This document shows, in pieces, positions 1 through 9,556 of a DNA stretch of 64,000 nt. Positions within the stretch are counted from its first letter, which is position 1; each line of letters starts with the position of its first letter. The stretch is from Noviherbaspirillum saxi (GTDB taxonomy: Bacteria > Pseudomonadota > Gammaproteobacteria > Burkholderiales > Burkholderiaceae_D): positions 992,001 to 1,056,000 of the forward strand of contig NZ_QYUO01000003.1 in NCBI RefSeq assembly GCF_003591035.1, written 5' to 3'. A program made the position numbers and the translations under genes. The notes beneath the pieces were generated by a model that saw nothing but the letters and a program-made list of their open reading frames with translations, was not told where the DNA came from and did not search any database.

Positions 1-1
1 C

Positions 2-1364
2 CTGCATTCGTTGATCATGGTGTTTTACTTCGCCTATCTGGCCAGCGCCTGGAACCTGATGTGCGGCTATGTCGGCCAGGTGTCCTTCGGCCATTCAGTA
101 TTCAGCGGTATCGGCGGCTATGTTTCGGTGCTGCTGCTCACTGCCGCAGGGATCACGCCATGGCTGGGCATGCTGGTCGGTGGCGTGTTATCCGCAGTGG
201 TTGCGGTACTGATCGGGTATCCGACCATGCGCTTGCGCGGTCCTTACTTTGCACTGACGACGATTGCCTTCGCCGAAATTATCCGCATCTGGTTCGAAAA
301 CACCGACACGATCTTCGGTATTGCGATCAAGGGTGCGGAAGGTTTGTCGGTGCCACTGGTCGGTACTGACTGGACAGTGTTCCAGTTCGAAAGCAAGGTG
401 CCGTACTACTACATCATCCTTGTCATGCTGGCGATCATCGTGGGTATGACCGCGGCAATGGAGCGCAGCCGCCTCGGGGCTTGCCTCAAGGCGATTCGCG
501 GAGACCGCGACGCGGCCGAGTCGCTGGGTATCAATCCGGCCAAGTACACCCTGATGGCATATGCACTCAGCGCCTTCATGACGGCGCTCGGCGGTAGCTT
601 TTATGCGATGTTCATCCGCTACATCAATCCCGAGCGCAACATGGGCGTGGAGTTGTCGATCGATATGGCGCTGATGAGCATCATCGGCGGCCAGGGCACG
701 GTGATCGGACCGCTGGTCGGGGCGCTGTTCCTCGCGCCGGTGGCGGAACTGTCGCGCACCTATCTCGGCGGCCAGCTGATCGGCTTGCACCTGGTGCTGT
801 ACGGGTTGGTGCTGATACTGGCGGTACTCTATTTGCCCAAGGGACTCGTGCATCCATTGATGCGTCCCTGGAATGTGTGCAAGGCCGGCCTGGCCCGCAC
901 CTTTCAGCTGTCCAAACCCTTTGGCGGAATGAGTACCCGCGAAAACCTGGTGGTCGGCGGACTGGTAAAGAATAACGACCGCAGACGGAGCGAAGCCAAG
1001 GCCGATGAATTGCTGGATTTTCTTGGCATGTCGGCATTGGCCAGGACCGACGCCGACGACCTGACCGCATTCGAACGCCGCAAGGTGGAACTCGGGCGCG
1101 CACTGTCCACCGAACCGAGCCTGTTGCTCATGGATGAAGTCGTGGCAGGCGCGACGCCGCAGGAAGCCATGATCATGGTTGGCCTGATCAAGGAAATTCG
1201 CAACCAGGGGGTTACCGTGCTGATCATCGAACATGTGATGAAAGTCATCATGGGGTTGTCCGACCGCGTGATCGTGATGCATCTCGGCGAACTGATCGCC
1301 AATGGCGAGCCTTCAAGCGTCGTGACGCAGCCGGATGTATTGAAAGCTTATTTCGGAGGCGACT

Positions 1365-1384
<20 letters not shown>
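2..1384 (+). CDS. LivM permease fused in frame to a LivG ATPase lacking Walker A (5' partial)
   Basis: The reading frame is already open at base 2, so the gene begins before the window. Residues 1 to about 288 are a LivM-type inner-membrane permease of a branched-chain amino acid class ABC transporter, with GYVGQVSFGH near the start, the permease loop GDRDAAESLGIN and GGQGTVIGPLVGA. At about base 875 the frame passes directly into the second half of a LivG-type ATPase: KAGLARTFQLSKPFGG (Q-loop region), LTAFERRKVELGRAL (signature-like), LLLMDEVVAG (Walker B) and IIEHVMK (switch His). The usual first 85-95 LivG residues, including the P-loop, are absent. The simplest reading is an in-frame deletion joining livM and livG. 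The ATPase half could not bind ATP alone but might still complement LivF, whose gene overlaps by 20 bases. An intended fusion is less likely because intact fusions keep the P-loop. Confidence 0.85.
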
Positions 1385-2081
<697 letters not shown>

Positions 2082-2098
2082 TCGAGGAGCGATTACAC

Positions 2099-2944
2099 AT
2101 GGACATCTCTTTACCTCTGGCTGACGTTGCGCTGCTGCCGGCATTGCGGGCAAGGGCGCTCAACCTGCGGCGCCATATGGTGACGCAGGCCCGTGGCAAG
2201 GGTCAGGGTTATCTCGGGCAAGGACTTGGGCTTGCAGACTTTCTTGCTGTGCTTTATTTCCATGAATTCAAGAATGAGGATCTTGATTTCGCGCGCAGCG
2301 ACCGCAAACGTTTCTACCTCTCGACCGGGCATTATTCGATCGCGATGTGGGCGGCGCTGGCAGAGCTCGGCGTCATCGAACTCGACAGTCTTTCCAGCTA
2401 TGGTGCGGACGGCAGTCCGCTTGAAATGAGCACGATGGAAGGACATGTGGCCGGCATTGAAATGACCGGCGGCTCGCTCGGCCATGGCCTCGGCATTGCC
2501 ACTGGTGCTGCAATGGGATACCGGCATGACGGACACGGCTCCGCCATCCATGTCGAGATTTCCGATGGTGAACTGCAGGAAGGTTCGACCTGGGAAGCAG
2601 CCAACACCGCCGCAGCATTCAAGCTCGACAACCTGGTGTGCTGGATCGACTGCAATGGCATCCAGGCCGATGGGCCGATGGTGGTTCCTGTCGAGCCGGT
2701 CGCGGCGCGCTTCCAGGCATTCGGCTGGGATGCCATCGAAATCGACGGCAACGATTTGACGCAGTTGCTGCAGGCCTTTGCGTGGGCGCGCATGCGTGAA
2801 GGAAAACCGAGAGCGATCGTGATGCGTACCCGTCCCGGTTGCGGCATCAAGCGCATAGAGCAGCGTACGCGTGCCCATTTCGTGCGCATCGATGCCAACG
2901 AATGGGATGACGTGGCACGTGAACTGGAGATCGAAAATGCTTGA
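2099..2944 (+). CDS. Transketolase, N-terminal (TPP-binding) subunit
   Basis: This 281-residue protein matches the N-terminal half of transketolase, as in split two-gene transketolases. Visible features are GQGLGLADFLAVLYFHE, RFYLSTGHYSIAMWAALAELG, GGSLGHGLGIATGAAMG and the TPP/Mg motif region SDGELQEGSTWEAA ending in WIDCNG; the usual GDGE reads SDGE. It is expected to pair with the next gene product to transfer two-carbon ketol units with thiamine diphosphate in the cytoplasm. It follows livF by 17 bases and overlaps the next start by 8 bases. Split transketolases in catabolic operons often act on a pathway-specific sugar or ketol rather than in the pentose phosphate pathway; the substrate here is unknown. 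Confidence 0.92.
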   Translation: MDISLPLADVALLPALRARALNLRRHMVTQARGKGQGYLGQGLGLADFLAVLYFHEFKNEDLDFARSDRKRFYLSTGHYSIAMWAALAELGVIELDSLSSYGADGSPLEMSTMEGHVAGIEMTGGSLGHGLGIATGAAMGYRHDGHGSAIHVEISDGELQEGSTWEAANTAAAFKLDNLVCWIDCNGIQADGPMVVPVEPVAARFQAFGWDAIEIDGNDLTQLLQAFAWARMREGKPRAIVMRTRPGCGIKRIEQRTRAHFVRIDANEWDDVARELEIENA

Positions 2945-3932
2945 GTTGAAACAGCCCGGCCGCACCCTGGCCATGAGCGAATCCGAAGAAGTCGTTGGTC
3001 GTGCGAGTCAGTTCGCGCCATTTTCCATCGGCATGCTGAAGGCGGCAACCGTGCATCCGGAACTGGTATTGCTGACCGCCGATCTGGGCAAATACACCGA
3101 TACGGCGGAGTTTCGGGAACGGTATCCGCAACGCTTCTTTAATGTCGGCATGGCCGAGCAGGCGCTGGTCATGGCCGCTGCCGGTTTGTCCAAGGTCGGC
3201 AAGCTGTCTTATTGCACCACCTACGGCACTTTTGCGACCCGCCGCGCTTATGATTTTCTGGCCATCGCCTGCGCGCACAGCAATGAAAGCGTCAAGATGT
3301 TCGCCGGGAATCCCGGACTGCTTTCCGGCTATGGCGGCACCCATCAGGCCAATGAAGACCTGGCCTTGATGCGATCGATTCCCGGCATGACCGTGCTCGA
3401 TCCATGCGACGCGACCGAAATGGCGCAAATCGCGGAAATGGCCGCCGACCTTCCGGGCACTGTGTATTGCCGTTTGTTGCGTGGTAACGTTCCAGTCGTG
3501 TTCGATGCCGCCACGCACAGGGTAGAGATCGGCAAGGGCAAAGTATTCGGCAGCGGCAGCGACATCGGTTTCGTTTCGACCGGCTCGATGACCGAGCGCG
3601 TCATCGACGCGCGCAAACAGCTTGAACGCCAGGGCGTCGCGACGTCGCTGTTTCATACGGCCAGCCTCAAACCTTTCGACAGCGCCGGCCTGGTTGCATT
3701 TGCGTCGCAGGTAAAACGCCTGGTGATCTGCGAAAACCATGTCGCCATCGGCGGCCTGGCAACCATGGCCATCGATGCGCTGCAAGAGGCTGGATTGCAG
3801 CGCAAGGTACTCAAGATCGCAATACCCGATCAATTCACGGAATGCGGTTCGCATGCCTATCTGCTCGACCGCTACGGCTTGAGCACCGGGCGTATCGTGG
3901 AGCGTGTCGCCGCATGGCTGGAGGCCGCATGA
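2937..3932 (+). CDS. Transketolase, C-terminal (Pyr/TKC) subunit
   Basis: A 331-residue transketolase C-terminal half. The pyrimidine-binding domain shows RFFNVGMAEQALVMAAAGL, where the Glu of AEQ is the expected TPP-activating residue, followed by YCTTYGTFATRRAYDF and GTHQANEDLALMRSIPGM. The C-terminal domain ends near residue 330. I chose the ATG at 2937, 66 bases inside the longest frame, because it overlaps the previous stop as ATGCTTGA and restores the family start. With the preceding gene it should form the complete enzyme. Its stop overlaps the next start as ATGA. Confidence 0.92.
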   Translation: MLELKQPGRTLAMSESEEVVGRASQFAPFSIGMLKAATVHPELVLLTADLGKYTDTAEFRERYPQRFFNVGMAEQALVMAAAGLSKVGKLSYCTTYGTFATRRAYDFLAIACAHSNESVKMFAGNPGLLSGYGGTHQANEDLALMRSIPGMTVLDPCDATEMAQIAEMAADLPGTVYCRLLRGNVPVVFDAATHRVEIGKGKVFGSGSDIGFVSTGSMTERVIDARKQLERQGVATSLFHTASLKPFDSAGLVAFASQVKRLVICENHVAIGGLATMAIDALQEAGLQRKVLKIAIPDQFTECGSHAYLLDRYGLSTGRIVERVAAWLEAA

Positions 3933-5050
3933 CAGTCGACATGCACGCTATCCGTGCCTTCGGTTCCGCACACCGCTATTTCCAGGGGCCGGGCGCGCTC
4001 GGGCTGGTCGGCGAACTCGCCGCCGGGCTTGGCAAGCGTCCGCTGCTGGTTGCCGACGGCATTGTTCGCGACCTGGTGTTTCCGCTGGCCAGCCAGTCGT
4101 GCACGGAACATGGACTGAATTTGCAATGGGTGGAAGTACACCGCGAGGTCACCAGACCGATGGTGCGCGAACTCGTCTCGCAAGCCACCAGGAATGGCGA
4201 GGCGCCCGACGTCGTACTGGCGGCCGGCGGCGGCAAGGGTGTCGATACCGGCAAGGCCGTCGCTCAGGAACTGGGTGCCCGCCTGGTGGTACTGCCTACT
4301 TCGCCGTCGAACGATGGACCATGCAGCCGCATGTTCGTCTACTACGACGATCAGCATCGCATGGTGTCGGTCGAGCGCATGGCGCGCAACCCGGATGCCG
4401 TAGTCGTCGATACCAGTCTGCTGGTACAGGCTCCGCGCTCCCTGCTGGTGTCGGGGATCGGCGATGCGCTCTGCAAATTATATGAAGGCAATCAGGCTCG
4501 CGGCGCCAATGGATTGAACCTGTTCGGTGGCCGTAACACGATTGCTGCCGAACAGCTATGTCAGGCTTGCGACCGCGTGATCCGGGAAGATGCGGTGGCC
4601 GGTCTGGCTGCGCTCGACACCGGTGCTTCAAACGAAGCATTCGAACGACTGACCGAGGCGCTGGTCCTGCTGAGCGGCCTCGCATTTGAAAACAGCGGTC
4701 TGTCGCTCGCACATTCGCTGACGCGCGGGCTGCCGATGGCAGGTGGTACGGCGTCGACGCTGCACGGCTTCCATGTCGGTTACGGATTGCTGGTGCAGTT
4801 CATCCTGGAGGAGCGCTCGCCCTCTTTCATGCGGGAACAACTGGCGTTTTACCGCAGCGTCGGGCTGCCGGTCAATTTGCGCGGCTTGGGTGTGGCGACC
4901 CCCGGCATAGAAGTCATCAGGCGTATTGCCGACGGAACGATGCAGGCGCCGCACCTGCGCCATTTCCAGCGTCCGTTGCAGGCAGGCGATTTCGTGGATG
5001 CCATGCAACGGCTCGAAACCTTTACTGCGGGTTCATCCCTCTCCGAATAG
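3929..5050 (+). CDS. Glycerol-dehydrogenase-like iron-type alcohol dehydrogenase
   Basis: A 373-residue member of the GldA/dehydroquinate-synthase-like fold that oxidises or reduces polyols or hydroxyketones with NAD(P). Seen are the dinucleotide motif AAGGGKGVDTGKAVA, PTSPSNDGPCSRMFVYYD, and candidate metal ligands in GIGDALCKLYEG, SLAHSLTRG and HGFHVGYG, matching the Asp-His-His set of glycerol dehydrogenases. The ATG at 3929 gives an ATGA overlap with the transketolase gene; longer readings have no family support. Together with a split transketolase it suggests metabolism of a polyol or ketol such as a dihydroxyacetone-like unit, but this is inference. Confidence 0.85.
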   Translation: MTVDMHAIRAFGSAHRYFQGPGALGLVGELAAGLGKRPLLVADGIVRDLVFPLASQSCTEHGLNLQWVEVHREVTRPMVRELVSQATRNGEAPDVVLAAGGGKGVDTGKAVAQELGARLVVLPTSPSNDGPCSRMFVYYDDQHRMVSVERMARNPDAVVVDTSLLVQAPRSLLVSGIGDALCKLYEGNQARGANGLNLFGGRNTIAAEQLCQACDRVIREDAVAGLAALDTGASNEAFERLTEALVLLSGLAFENSGLSLAHSLTRGLPMAGGTASTLHGFHVGYGLLVQFILEERSPSFMREQLAFYRSVGLPVNLRGLGVATPGIEVIRRIADGTMQAPHLRHFQRPLQAGDFVDAMQRLETFTAGSSLSE

Positions 5051-5053
5051 ATC

Positions 5054-5767
5054 ATGGAAAAACGACAGGACGTAAAAACCGCCGTCATCAGCGGCGGCGG
5101 CACCGGCCTCGGGCTGGCGACAGCACTCGAGTTGCGCTCGCGCGGTTATCGCGTCATTGCGCTCGGATTCGATACCGAGCCGGAACTGGAAGGCGCCGGC
5201 ATAGATTTCCGCCGCATGGATATTACCGATGAGCTTGCACTGCAAACGCTCGCCGGTCAGGAGCCGCACGTGCATCTGCTGATTAACGCCGCCGGCACCA
5301 TTCTGCATGAAGGCCGCGAGCATACGGTGCCCGGTTTTCGCAAGGTCATCGATGTGAATCTGCACGGCACGCAACTGGCGTGCTTGTTGTTCCGGCAAGC
5401 GCTGGCCGCCGCCCACGGCAACATCATCAACTTTGCTTCGATGTGGAGCTTTTTCGGTTCGGCGCGCAATCCCGGCTATGCGGCCAGCAAAGGAGCGGTG
5501 GTGGCGTTGACGCGCTCGCTTGCGGTGGCCTATGCGGAGGACGGCATTCGCGTCAATGCCGTGGCGCCGGGCTGGATAGAGTCGCGCATGTCGGTCAATG
5601 CACTGAATGATCCGGAACGCGGACCAGCGATTCGCAAGCGGGTCCCAGCCGGGTTTTGGGGCAAGCCGGTGGACATCGCCAAGGCGGCCTGCTTTCTGGC
5701 GTCCGACGATGCGCGCTACATCACCGGCGTCACATTGCCGGTCGATGGCGGCTACAGCATTGCGTGA
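5054..5767 (+). CDS. Short-chain dehydrogenase/reductase (SDR)
   Basis: A classical SDR of 237 residues. The cofactor motif is ISGGGTGLGLATAL, the central motif is INAAGTI, and the active site shows Ser in NFASMWSFFG with Tyr-x3-Lys in GYAASKGAVVALTRSLA. The C-terminus DDARYITGVTLPVDGGYS is typical of the family. It starts 3 bases after the GldA-like gene stops, within the same operon. It should be a cytoplasmic NAD(P)-dependent oxidoreductase acting on an alcohol or ketone intermediate of the pathway; the substrate cannot be read from the sequence. Confidence 0.9.
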   Translation: MEKRQDVKTAVISGGGTGLGLATALELRSRGYRVIALGFDTEPELEGAGIDFRRMDITDELALQTLAGQEPHVHLLINAAGTILHEGREHTVPGFRKVIDVNLHGTQLACLLFRQALAAAHGNIINFASMWSFFGSARNPGYAASKGAVVALTRSLAVAYAEDGIRVNAVAPGWIESRMSVNALNDPERGPAIRKRVPAGFWGKPVDIAKAACFLASDDARYITGVTLPVDGGYSIA

Positions 5768-5774
5768 GCCTGCC

Positions 5775-7370
5775 ATGAGCGATCCGGGAATGAATCTGTA
5801 TAACGAATTGCATGGCATTACGGTGCCGGCGCTGCTGCGCCGTCGCGCCGAACGCTATCCATTTCAACTGGCGCTGTCGGCGCAAAGCCATCGCGGCTAC
5901 CGCGACCGGCTTTCGTATGCCCAACTGGTGATGCGCATGGACGCGGTGGCGCGCGGCTTGGCCGAACGTGGGGTGAAGTCCGGCGAGCGAATAGCGCTGT
6001 TCCTGTCCAATTCCGCCGTGCGCGAAGCGGTGCTGACCGCGCTTGGCTGCTACCGGCTGGGAGCCATCGTGGCACCGCTCAATGTACGCGGCGCCGACGA
6101 AGAGTTGCGCCATGCGCTGACGCTGGTGGAGCCGGCGTTCATCGTCACCACCGCGGATGCGGCGGAGCGCTTGCGCAGCCTGTACCCGGCGGCGCGCATG
6201 CTGATGCTTGGCGGCGCGCCCTATGCAGGCGACGGCTGGCCCGACCCGGAACTGGAATTTCATCGGGCAGCATTGCCGGAAAATGAATGCGCAGAAACAC
6301 CAACCGTGTTGCTGTTCACTTCCGGTACCACCGCCCGTTCGAAGGCGGTGACCCATTGTCACCGCAGCCAGTTGTTTTGCGGTTATGCGATCGGTGGGGC
6401 CATCGGCCTGAGCAACCGCGATACCTACCAGGGTGCATGGCCGATTTTTACCAGTTCGGTGCTGAACATGGCGTGCATGTCGGCATGGGTCTACGGCGCG
6501 AGCGTGGTGCTGGAAGAAACACCCCTGGATAACGCAGGCCGTCTGCATTTGATTGAAACGGAAGGCACGACGGTTTATCACGGTGTGACCTCGCCGCTGC
6601 ATTTCATGATCGATGAATACCAGCGCGGCGGCTATGACCTGTCACGGGTGCGGCGCATCGCCTACGGCGGCGCGGCCATGCCTGCCGAAGTTATCGAAAA
6701 ATTTCGCGAACGGCTGCCTCGGGCCGATCAGGTACATGTGTGGGGCATGACCGAGACCGGGCCGGCCGGTACCTATCTGGCGCCGTGGTTCCTGCCGCGC
6801 AAGGCCGGCTGCATCGGTGCTGCGCAACCCGGCTGCTCGGTCAGGGTGGTTGATGAGGATGGCGCTCCCGTGTCGACGGGCGAAAGCGGGGAACTGCTGT
6901 TTTCGGGGCCGGCGATGGCGCTCGGCTATTTCCGCAACCCGGAAGCGACCAGGGAAACCTTTGTCGACGGCTGGGTGCGTACCGGCGATATCGGACGCAT
7001 GGATGAGGAAGGCCATTTCCATTTTGTCGATCGCAAGAAAGACATTATCAATCGCGGCGGGCTCAAGATTTCATCGGCTGCGGTGGAAGACGTGATCTAC
7101 CGTTTTGCCGGCGTGTCGGAGGCCGCCGTCGTGGCGATACCGCATGCCGGTCTGGGTGAAGACGTCGCCGCCTGCGTAGTCGCGGCGGCAGGAGTTACCC
7201 TTGACACCGGCGCACTGCAAGCGCATTGCGCGCGGCATCTCGCTGATTATGCGACGCCGCGCCGCTGGTTCATCTTGCCGGCGTTGCCGAAAAACCCCAT
7301 GGGCAAGATTCTCAAGCGTGAGCTGCGCGACGCATTGCTGCTGCAGTTGCAGGGACAGGAGGCGGCATGA
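5775..7370 (+). CDS. AMP-forming acyl-CoA synthetase (class I adenylate-forming)
   Basis: A 531-residue ligase that activates a carboxylic acid to its CoA thioester via an acyl-AMP. Motifs in order: the phosphate-binding loop VLLFTSGTTARSKAV, YGGAAMP, the adenine motif WGMTETGPAGT, GWVRTGDIGRMDEEG, the hinge region DRKKDIINRGGLKIS and the catalytic lysine in NPMGKILKRELR. The ATG at 5775 lies 7 bases after the SDR stop; upstream in-frame codons run inside the SDR gene and were rejected. It is probably the entry step for CoA-bound degradation by the acyl-CoA dehydrogenases and hydratase downstream. The acid substrate is unknown. Confidence 0.9.
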   Translation: MSDPGMNLYNELHGITVPALLRRRAERYPFQLALSAQSHRGYRDRLSYAQLVMRMDAVARGLAERGVKSGERIALFLSNSAVREAVLTALGCYRLGAIVAPLNVRGADEELRHALTLVEPAFIVTTADAAERLRSLYPAARMLMLGGAPYAGDGWPDPELEFHRAALPENECAETPTVLLFTSGTTARSKAVTHCHRSQLFCGYAIGGAIGLSNRDTYQGAWPIFTSSVLNMACMSAWVYGASVVLEETPLDNAGRLHLIETEGTTVYHGVTSPLHFMIDEYQRGGYDLSRVRRIAYGGAAMPAEVIEKFRERLPRADQVHVWGMTETGPAGTYLAPWFLPRKAGCIGAAQPGCSVRVVDEDGAPVSTGESGELLFSGPAMALGYFRNPEATRETFVDGWVRTGDIGRMDEEGHFHFVDRKKDIINRGGLKISSAAVEDVIYRFAGVSEAAVVAIPHAGLGEDVAACVVAAAGVTLDTGALQAHCARHLADYATPRRWFILPALPKNPMGKILKRELRDALLLQLQGQEAA

Positions 7371-8368
7371 ATACAAGTCAGGCCTATGCCATGCGCATAC
7401 ATGCCTATGGCGATGTGGAACAGATGCGGTACGAGGCGATCGCGGTTCCGCCGCCGGGTCGCGGTGAAGTGCAACTGCGCCAGCATGCAGCGGGCATCAA
7501 CTATCTGGATACCTATCACCGTCGCGGCGTGTTTCCGTTACCGGCCTTGCCCGGCGCACTTGGCGTGGAAGGCGCGGGAGTAGTCATCGCGGTAGGTGAG
7601 GGCGTGACGCGCTTTAGGAAGGGTGACCGCGTCGCATACGCGTGCCGGCCGATCGGCAGCTATGCGTCACTGCGCAATCTTCCTGACCAACATCTCCTGC
7701 ATCTGCATCCGGAGGTCAGCTATGAACAGGCGGCCGCCGCCACGCTGCAGGGCTTGACCGCACACATGCTGCTGCGCCGCGTCGCGCCCCTGCATGCCGG
7801 ACAAACGGTGCTGATTCATGCGGCCGCCGGCGGGCTGGGTTCGCTGCTTGCGCAATGGGCGAGCAGGGACGGTGCGCACGTGATCGGCACGGTTGGCTCC
7901 GAAGCAAAAGCCGCGTTGGCGCTGCAAAACGGTTGCCACGAAGTGATCCTCTATAACGATGAACCCTTCGCGGAAGGCGTGAAGCGCCTGACGGGCGGCG
8001 CCGGCGTGGATGTGGTGTTCGAAGGCCTGGGCGGCGCGGTATTCCATCAGTCGCTTACCGTGCTTAAACCCTTCGGCCATCTGGTCAACCTCGGCCAGGT
8101 CACGGAAGGCTTGCCCACGGTGCCGCTTGCGGAACTTGGGCCGGCGCGCTCGCTCACGGTATCAGTGCCTGGCATATTCGCCTATGTCGCAACCCATCCC
8201 GATCTGCAGACCGCAGCCGACACGCTGTTCGGCATGATTGCGCGCCGCGAACTGAAAGTGCATATCGGCGGCGCCTTTGCGCTGCGCGATGCGGCGCAAG
8301 CGCATGCCGCGCTGCAAAGCCGTGCAACAACCGGGTCCCTCATTCTGTTACCGGAGCAACTGTCATGA
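7367..8368 (+). CDS. NADPH:quinone reductase-like MDR (zeta-crystallin type)
   Basis: A 333-residue medium-chain reductase without the structural zinc loop, resembling quinone oxidoreductases. Seen: GINYLDTYHRRGVFPLPALP, GVEGAGVVIAVGEGV, the nucleotide-binding HAAAGGLGSLLAQWAS and GGAGVDVVFEGLGG. It overlaps the acyl-CoA ligase gene by an ATGA. Members reduce quinones or conjugated enones with NADPH in the cytoplasm. In this operon it could reduce an enoyl or enone intermediate, but nothing visible defines the substrate. Confidence 0.88.
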   Translation: MNTSQAYAMRIHAYGDVEQMRYEAIAVPPPGRGEVQLRQHAAGINYLDTYHRRGVFPLPALPGALGVEGAGVVIAVGEGVTRFRKGDRVAYACRPIGSYASLRNLPDQHLLHLHPEVSYEQAAAATLQGLTAHMLLRRVAPLHAGQTVLIHAAAGGLGSLLAQWASRDGAHVIGTVGSEAKAALALQNGCHEVILYNDEPFAEGVKRLTGGAGVDVVFEGLGGAVFHQSLTVLKPFGHLVNLGQVTEGLPTVPLAELGPARSLTVSVPGIFAYVATHPDLQTAADTLFGMIARRELKVHIGGAFALRDAAQAHAALQSRATTGSLILLPEQLS

Positions 8369-9546
8369 GTATCTTCAACACACCGGAACTGCGCGCATTC
8401 CGCGCCGAGGTGCGGCAGTTCCTCGACGCGGAACTGGATGACGAGCTGCGCCAGGCCACACGTGCAGGCTTGCATATTCCCCGTGCGCTGGTGGCGCGCT
8501 GGCAAGCCGCGCTGCATGGTCGCGGCTGGGGCGCGCCGCACTGGCCTGTCGCAACTGGCGGCCCAGGATGGAATGCATTGCAGCGATATGTTTTCGAGGA
8601 AGAACTGGCGTTCGCCGATGCGCCGCCCGGCGATGTGCTCGGTTTGTTCCTGGCCGGGCCCATGTTGATTGCAGAAGGCAATGCAGAGCAAAAGACGCGT
8701 TACCTGCCAGGCGTCCTGTCCGGCGAAAATTTCTGGTGCCAGGGCTTCAGCGAACCGAATGCCGGTTCCGATCTGGCGTCGCTGAAGACGCATGCCAGAC
8801 TGGATGGTGACGACTGGGTCATCTCAGGACAAAAGACATGGCTGACTGGTGGACATGAAGCCGACCTGATGTTCCTGCTTGCGCGCACCGAATTCGAGGC
8901 AAAGCCGCAGGCCGGTTTATCGATGTTCATCATCGACATGAAGTCGCCTGGACTGACAGTCAATCCCATCATCACCATTGATGAAGGCCATAGTGTCAAC
9001 GCACTGTTTCTCGATGAGGTACGCGTGCCGCGTGAAAACCTGGTCGGCACGCGCGGTGCGGGATGGGGGTATGCGAAGGACCTGCTCGCGCGTGAGCGCG
9101 TCAATAATGCGCAGGCCCCTCGCACCAAGCGCGACCTCGTTGCGCTGGAAAAGCTCGCAGGCCGCTTGCAAGGCAGTGATGGCGAATTGCTGGCCTCGCG
9201 ACCGGTCATTCAACGGCGGCTCGCTTCGCTTACCGTCGATTATGTCGCCCTCGAGTCGGCGGTGCTCGGCGTGATCGCCGAGCAGATGGCCGGCAAGGAG
9301 CCCGGCCCGGCAGCATCGACGCTGAAGATTCGCGGCTCGGAATTGCAGCAGCGCGTCACGGAAACCGCGATGACATTGCTTGGCGAAGCGGGCATCGTAC
9401 TGCATCCCGAATATCACGGCGGTCCGCTGGCTACGGAAGCCGAAGGCTGGATAGACAGGCATCTGTTCCGCCGAGTCGTGACCATTTATGCGGGCTCCAA
9501 TGAAATCCAGAAAACCATTATCGCCAAATCGCTATTGGATATGTGA
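8365..9546 (+). CDS. Acyl-CoA dehydrogenase (large, 393 aa)
   Basis: An FAD-dependent acyl-CoA dehydrogenase. Motifs include FWCQGFSEPNAGSDLASLKT (flavin and substrate region), WVISGQKTWLTGGHEADLMF and the C-terminal FAD/tetramer motif TIYAGSNEIQKTIIAKSLL. Length fits the family. It overlaps the previous gene by 4 bases and is followed 10 bases later by a second, shorter dehydrogenase. Such pairs often form heteromeric enzymes for bulky substrates, for example in steroid side-chain degradation; whether that holds here is inference. Confidence 0.9.
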   Translation: MSIFNTPELRAFRAEVRQFLDAELDDELRQATRAGLHIPRALVARWQAALHGRGWGAPHWPVATGGPGWNALQRYVFEEELAFADAPPGDVLGLFLAGPMLIAEGNAEQKTRYLPGVLSGENFWCQGFSEPNAGSDLASLKTHARLDGDDWVISGQKTWLTGGHEADLMFLLARTEFEAKPQAGLSMFIIDMKSPGLTVNPIITIDEGHSVNALFLDEVRVPRENLVGTRGAGWGYAKDLLARERVNNAQAPRTKRDLVALEKLAGRLQGSDGELLASRPVIQRRLASLTVDYVALESAVLGVIAEQMAGKEPGPAASTLKIRGSELQQRVTETAMTLLGEAGIVLHPEYHGGPLATEAEGWIDRHLFRRVVTIYAGSNEIQKTIIAKSLLDM

Positions 9547-9556
9547 GGCAGACGTC

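Noticed and set aside
188..1282. Long open frame on the minus strand opposite the LivM-LivG fusion (364 codons)
   Set aside because: It is antisense to a gene with clear family motifs, has a His/Gln-rich composition typical of reverse frames of GC-rich genes, and matches no family.
2847..3854. Minus-strand open frame of 335 codons opposite the transketolase C-subunit gene
   Set aside because: It mirrors codon bias of the real gene; no motif, no signal and no ribosome site support it.
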